NCBI RefSeq assembly: GCF_009389715.1
Contig: NC_052397.1
Location: 13,643,129 to 13,707,128 of the forward strand
Source of the DNA: Phoenix dactylifera
Lineage: Eukaryota > Streptophyta > Magnoliopsida > Arecales > Arecaceae
Direction: 5' to 3'
Length of the DNA: 64,000 nt
Shown here in pieces: positions 57,980-64,000 of this stretch. Made by a program: the position numbers and the translations under genes. The notes under the pieces are model-generated. The model saw only the letters and a program-made list of their open reading frames with translations. It was not told the DNA's origin and ran no database searches. Each line of letters starts with the position of its first letter. Position 1 is the stretch's first letter.

Positions 57980-60059
57980 AAAGGTGAAAGCAAAGGGTGC
58001 AGGCTTGCCATTTCTTTTAGGCTAAGGCATTGCAATTACCCTTTGGGCTGTGGGCCGGCCCTCGCATGCCCCTCTTGTGGGGTGTTCACATGACCCTTTT
58101 GTTTCTTGAGGTCAGCTATGGCCTAAGGGATCTTGTGATGTGTTCTTATCGGCTGGCCTGGAAGAGTGGAGATAAAGCATAATAAAATATAAAACACTGA
58201 GAAAGTGTAAATAGTATACAAAGGAGGAGGTTGGTTATGTTGGTTGACAAAGAAAAATCTATGAAAAGAAGTGATAGTAGTGAGGGATCCTATTATAAAA
58301 AATGACCAACTTTTGTAGGCCTTGTGTCAAGTTGGGTGACTCTTTCCCTTTCCAGGGGACAGGTGGGCCTTGGCCCTTTCGGCCCTTTTAGACAGAGAAA
58401 CCAATATGATTCTGGTGTCTCGCAAACGCGACTTTAGAGTTTAGCCAACTTCTTTTCTCTTATATGATTGGCTGTACTCATATTCGTATGGTGTGAAGAA
58501 AAAAAGCAACTTTAGAGTTGTCAATTTTTGCATTTTCTTTCAAGTCGCAAATTAGTTCCTTGGGCATAGATTTCCATTAGCAATAGCAGCTGAAGAATGC
58601 AATGGAATCATCTTACGATGTCAGGATCGACCTAAGTTACACAAGTGCAATCTTTTTGCATGGTTTGATGTAAATATGTACTAAAGTAAGGCTACAACTA
58701 TACTTTCTAAGGTGTTCCACAGAGGACCAGAGCCGAACTCGACAAAAGTTGGACCGGCGTGGGACCTAATGTTGGAATTGCAAGAAACCAAAAGGAATTT
58801 GAAAGCATGGAGGCTAATAATGCTTTTGGGATTAAATTGGCCATTTGGGAAGTTGGCCATGAGCATGGATTTGAGAAGGAAAGATGCTGTGTATGACTGA
58901 AATTGAGGACTAATTAAGACCTCGGTGTGCTGGCATTTGGGATTTTAGAAGTAAAGGAACCAAATTTCCAGATCATTGAGCCGAGGAATTAGTGATGGTA
59001 TCCATTTGTTCAAATGTCTAAAATGGAACTTCTAGGTTTCAGGGGACGTGATAGGCTTCCCAAATCCTCGGCAAATTGCCACCTTGCTTGCTTCAAAAAG
59101 CTGGAAGAATCTCCGGACAAAATGCACGACCAATCCCCGTGATGGCGGAATATCCATAGACTTCAGTTGGTACAAGGTATCAATAGAAAAGGAATGGAAG
59201 TTGGCAAATTAATTGGCATCTTATGGTTCTAACAATTTCAAATTTAAATGGCTATATTTATATAGGAACGACTCAAATTGAATCAAATTGACAATATTCA
59301 TATGGAAACAAATTAAAGGTGTAAATAAAATTCAAAACAGGACCTCCAATTTCTCTCAAACATGCGTGGCATCTACATTTTTAATGCTTTCCTTTTAAAA
59401 GTATTTTAGTGATTTCCTTTTTTTTGACTTCCATTCACAGATGTTGCTTTTATGAAAATGAAATGAAATTGAATTATGAAATAATCTCATGAAAATATAT
59501 ATGTTGCCATGTAAAAGAAAAGTGTAAACTTCGTTCCTAGTGAAACTGGCTAGTGAGCAAGTCCATTTTAAACTTAAAAAAAAATGTACCATACTGACCG
59601 TATCGTGTTAAAATTAGCGATGGTATAACAAAATAAATTTGTGAATACTCACCACAAGAGCAATGCAGCTGCAAATTCGAACCATGTGAGTAAACCTTGA
59701 GAATTTTGGTTCTCTAATGGCAAAGATTTTTTATGGAGTTTGGAGCAAATTTAGCTTGCAATGTATCTGATTCCTACTCCACGAATTTGTAATATGCGAT
59801 AGTTTTAACTTTCTTTTGGCGCAAAAATATAAAAGATTTATGAGGGGTTCGCATGCAGGTGGACTGCTGGGGTGTTAGTCCAAGGTCAAATATCACTTTC
59901 ACCCTCGATAATTTTATGTGAAACTTGGGTTAGCAACCTTTTAGATAATTTTTTGATTATGGATGAGGATTTCACTGTTAGAATCTATTAACTCGTCAAA
60001 ATATAAATGAAGTTGGACGAGATATTTAGTATAATTCGGTTTGTTTACTTGAGACCCAT
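57980..60059. other. Intergenic region upstream of the MAKR-like gene
   Basis: Nothing recognised beyond the immediate promoter. Confidence 0.4.
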
Positions 60060-60064
60060 CTAGT

Positions 60065-62334
60065 TGTTAGGATTTCTATGATGTAGGGGCGCAGTGAAAG
60101 CGCGGGAATTCAAAAAATTTTCATAATAAAATTTTGAAACATCAAATTCTAAACCCAAGACCACCTTAATGATTACAATCAAACTTAAAATAAATATAGA
60201 AATAGAAGAATACCTGAAACGCTAATTCCAAAATTCAGAATTTTCACTAGGCGCCCAAGTGTTCGCCCTCCAACGTTAATCCACACAGGAACTTGCTTTA
60301 AGATTCTAACTCCGAAAGAACTTGATTCTTGATGCTGAATATTTCTAAAGAATTCAATTGGCTTCTAGGCAAAATAACACTTCTCAAGTGCTTTGCCTTT
60401 CTCCCTTTTTCTCTTGGCTTCCTTCTTCCTCTTTCTAATTGTCTTTTTCTTTCTAATTGTCCTTCTAAGCCTTTTGTCTTAAAGAAGATCTTTTGTCTTA
60501 ATTTAGAACAACCTTGGAGAGAGATGTAAGAAAGAAGGGATTGGAATTGAGTGAGTAAAACCCTGAGAAATGCCAATTATTTATAGTTGGCGGAGGGGTG
60601 CTTGGCTTTGGCGGGAGGATGCATCTCCAAAGATGCATCCTTATCCACACGCCTAAAGAAAAGGAAGAGGTGCCTCATTTATCTCTTCACGCCATAAGTG
60701 GCGCCTCTAGACCTTATCTCTTCATGCCCTACATGCCCACACCCCTTCTGGATTTAAATTTAAATCCAAAACACTGAAGAGTCGCCTTAAAGCAGAAGGA
60801 CTCTTCATGCAGAATTTTACCGGTGTTTTTTCCGAAGGGGTGCCGAGCATTAGTGGGGCGCCAACCAATCATCCAAGGGCTGAAGTTAATCAGAAGGTGG
60901 CGCCCCATATGGATAAAGACGTGAGAAGATAAGAGAGGAAAAGATAAGATAAGAGTAGAAAGTTAAATGGATAAGATTCCTTTATCCAAACAGATTTTTC
61001 ATTCTTATCTATTTATGGCGCCATCAAACCCAATCCAGTTGGGTTCAAACCAAGCCAATTAGGTGCCAACTCTTGGTTAACCCAAACTAGGATATGATCT
61101 AACCAAAAGGCCAATTTAATTAGATCAATCCAAATCGAGAATCAAATTCAAATCCAATTCAAATTAGGAGCTAGAGTTTGCAACACGTGCTAGCATGTTC
61201 ATTCTGCAAACATGATCTAATCTAATTAGATCCTTAATTAGTTTTCTTGTGTGTGACCCATTGGGTTCCATATCTAGCCAACAGTAGATCCAGGTGCAAG
61301 TTGACCCGATTTGATTAGAATTCTTCTAATCAATTTAGGTTCAAACTGTGCAAACTCGAGCTTAACAATTCGAACCCTTTCTAATTGGTGATCGAATCAA
61401 ATTCTTTAATTCGATCAAACCTACAAGACAAGATTGACGTCTAGCAACGTATTATGTCTACCTGGAAGATATAAAATTTGGTAAAAATACCAAATATATC
61501 CTTCAATGGCAAGTTAATGTGCAATTTAATTCTTCAATCAATCTGCATCCCGAATATGTATATGAGTATGGATCTATGTCAAACTCAATTACATATTCAT
61601 GTCTCTCTCAATCTTTTAATGATAATTTTAATAATGAAACATTAGAAGCTCTTTCTAATTTTCATTTTGTTTTGATCAAAGACTTTATGAATTATCATAT
61701 GATTAGAGTAAGTAGGATGCGATTTTCTCTTACTAGAAGTGATTGATTTCTTGTTGACCTACTCACAACCTTCGTGCACAATCTACCATATCCAGAACAC
61801 CTCGTACACGACTTTAGTTATGAATGAGTATGAACCAAAATATGGATTCATGTGCACAAGATACCATGATATTCTTAGGTCAAAGGATCAGTTGCACAAC
61901 TCCCACTAAGAGAATCATCTTTTGACATGTAAATAAGACTCCATAAGATATTCTCTTAGCAGGTCAATTCAGTGAACTCATTCTCTAATGAGCACCCACA
62001 TTCTTGTATTAGTGTCTCCACACAAGTGATTGTGAGATCAATCACCCTCTCCATTAAGCATACAAAGGATGTGCTAGTCTTTTCGGTAACATTGATCCCC
62101 GACTTAATGTACCAACAACTAAAAATATTTTAGATTAGGATTTTAGGATTTTAGGTCTCACTTGCATGATCTCATCATAGCCCTAAAACCATTGCCCTAA
62201 TCTATAAGGTTTATCATAAATATAAGATGCAGCATATGATGAAATATAATACTTTTTTTTATTTATAATAAAATGTCATGTACATGAGTTGGAAAATCAA
62301 AAGAAATCCTATCTTGTAGGGCATTATTCTTTCA
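60065..62334. mobile_element. Probable solo LTR, 2.27 kb
   Basis: Begins TGTTAGGATTTC and ends ATTCTTTCA, i.e. TG...CA, with the identical 5-bp flanks CTAGT at 60060-60064 and 62335-62339. No coding domains, primer site or second LTR are seen. The opening with GGGGCGCAGTGAAAGCGCGG resembles large Copia LTRs of monocots as I remember them. Orientation is undecided. The left boundary was located first and the right one by searching for the matching flank, so the call is moderate. Confidence 0.6.
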
Positions 62335-62945
62335 CTAGTTGTGAACAAGTTGAGTTTGGGTATGACATTTTGATTTGATGGGTCATTTATCCGTAAATTG
62401 GATAAATCCTTAAAACTAGAAATTATGTTCTAAGATACTAGTAGACTATGGGCTAATGTAGATTTGGATTCCGTGATTATAAAATATATAGTTCCACTGC
62501 CAAGTGAAAGAATAAAAAATATTAAAAATACTAGAGAAAACAACACATCTTAGATTTATCATTTCTTTCTTCACATTAATTTCTTCTTCTTTTTAGTTTA
62601 TTTAAACATCTAATTCTGGAACTTTTCATTGAGAATCTGTTTAATTCTTACTCTTTACAATAAATGACCAACAAATGGAGCCACAATTAGATTTGTAGAT
62701 TCAATATACACCTAGCAAAGATAAAAATAGGTATGGTATGCAACTACCTGATAACTCAATTTAAAATAGGAAAATGCTATTTTTAACCATCTGTGGGACA
62801 GAGGCATGGGACAGCTTATGTGGCATAACGACAGCAATAAACTTATTAAATTGGTTTAAGGCTATAAATGAAATATGTTAAACTCTTCTTCTTCCCCTCT
62901 GTCATCTCCTTGACTCCTGTTGCTTTTCCCATCACCAAGGAATTA

Positions 62946-62966
62946 GAGAGAGAGAGAGAGAGAGAA
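62946..62966. repeat. (AG)n microsatellite
   Basis: About ten AG units just before the GGTTCGG-type repeat block. Confidence 0.9.
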
Positions 62967-63906
62967 TGAGTGAGAATTATCTTAATCTATATCTTCGGAA
63001 ATACTCAGTTTCAAAAATTCAAGATGAAGATTTGCCGAACCAGGCCGAACCGTTTAGTTCAGATAGTACCAAACCGACCCAGTACGAAATTGAGTCGATT
63101 CGTCATTCACATTCGCTTCCAGCTCCTACCGGTCAGAACTGGTCCTTTACCACTCAGAACTGGCTGGTTCAGTGCGGACGCGGTGCGAACCGGTCAGTTT
63201 GCAGGTTCACACCAAGTCAACCTTATTTCGAACCGAGTTGGATACGAGCCACCTACCACAGCCCTACTAGTTCGGTCCGGTACCGAACCATACCAGGCGT
63301 CAACCGATATAGGTTCTGGTACTGATTCGGCAGATTTTGATTGGAACTTAATAGATGAGAGTAATTGCTAGAAACAAGTAGCCTAGTGGACAAAAAAAAA
63401 TTGTAAAATTTTAAAAGGACATGAGAAATGAGATGGCCCCTTTTTCCTTGCTTTGAGATGAGGCCCATATACAACCTTTAGCTTCGTAGGCTAAGTAGAA
63501 GCCCTCTCTATTTTTGAATAATATAAAAATAATAATTTATCATGTAAAAATGAAAATATCAGATATCAGATCTATGGCTGACGTTGAAGGCTGAATTAGT
63601 CAAAGACAAAGTCAGCATTTAAGTTCAAGGTTCCGAAGATTAGGATAGCTGTATGAAAAGTGATATAACACTGTAGACTTTTTGGTCCGTGTAATTATTG
63701 ATTGGACCAGATCCACCATGAGTAAGTGGATTAGTCCAACCAAGAAGCAACATGCATAAGCATACTTGTATCGTCCTCTTTTTTGTTTTGATCATCATTA
63801 TATGTGCCCCTTGGTGGTTGGATTGGTCGAATAGCTGAGTGGTAGACCTGTTCCAATCGATAACCACTTCTTAATTTGGTCCGGTAGTTACCAAGTCCTC
63901 ATCGAA

Positions 63907-63927
63907 GTCTCTCTCTCTCTCTCTCTC
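63907..63927. repeat. (CT)n microsatellite
   Basis: About ten TC units near the right edge of the window. Confidence 0.9.
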
Positions 63928-64000
63928 AACGTGAAAAGCATGGAAAGAAGGGGAGCAGACTTCAACAACCATCTACCTCTATTTCATTGTCAATGAGGCA

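Larger units (their letters stand above)
62340..64000. other. Intergenic region with a GGTTCGG-type repeat block
   Basis: 63,030-63,330 is GC-richer and dense in AACCGG, GGTTCAG, ACCGAACC and GGTACCG motifs, resembling a common dispersed repeat of monocot genomes. Short plus-strand frames there come from the repeat. Microsatellites lie at 62946-62966 and 63907-63927. Confidence 0.5.

Noticed and set aside
63000-63371. Two overlapping plus-strand frames of 119 and 133 codons
   Set aside because: Both arise from the AACCGG/GGTTCAG-type repeat block; translation shows only repeat-derived composition.

Overview
The window is nuclear DNA of a flowering plant. It has interrupted genes with GT-AG introns, a plant-type U5 snRNA promoter, AT-rich intergenic DNA and many plant transposable elements. 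The repeats and gene style suggest a monocot, perhaps a palm, but that is a guess from general look and not a demonstrated match.

Layout. 1-3.9 kb is repeat-rich and carries a 1.2-kb hAT-type element with an 8-bp target duplication. 3,982-20,682 (+) is a seven-exon gene for a chloroplast CGLD27/Ycf36-type (DUF1230) membrane protein. Its fifth intron is 10.3 kb because it holds a 5.1-kb Ty3/Gypsy chromovirus and, directly abutting it, a 2.0-kb PIF/Harbinger-type element filled with a 138-bp AT-rich tandem array. At about 21.84 kb (+) there is a U5 spliceosomal snRNA gene with upstream sequence element, TATA box, invariant loop, Sm site and 3' stem. 22-25 kb holds a 42-45-bp minisatellite and two copies of a foldback MITE; a third copy lies at 30.4 kb. 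25.9-26.6 kb (-) is a secreted glycine-rich protein. 28.7-30.0 kb is a small CACTA element carrying three exon-like pieces of a host gene. 33.9-34.2 kb (+) is the last exon of a LEA-like gene, followed by a reverse-strand RNase H (RVT_3) relic.

36.4-37.9 kb (+) is a syntaxin-6 N-terminal-domain protein, possibly with a distant fifth exon at 42.94 kb. 46.6-51.0 kb (+) is a three-exon RING-H2 E3 ligase. 53-55 kb has a 195-bp hAT MITE and a 1-kb Mutator-like foldback with about 240-bp inverted repeats. 56.9-57.9 kb (-) is an intronless, serine-rich MAKR/DUF1645-like protein. 60.1-62.3 kb looks like a 2.27-kb solo LTR. The rest is AT-rich, with microsatellites and old repeats.

The host genes are unrelated in role (plastid membrane protein, splicing RNA, cell-wall protein, trafficking, ubiquitin ligation, signalling), as expected in a plant genome; there is no operon-like system. 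The most unusual content is the transposon biology: gene-fragment capture, a satellite array inside a Harbinger element, and two insertions that touch inside one intron. All splice sites were placed by eye from reading frame, GT/AG signals and family knowledge, with no transcript evidence.
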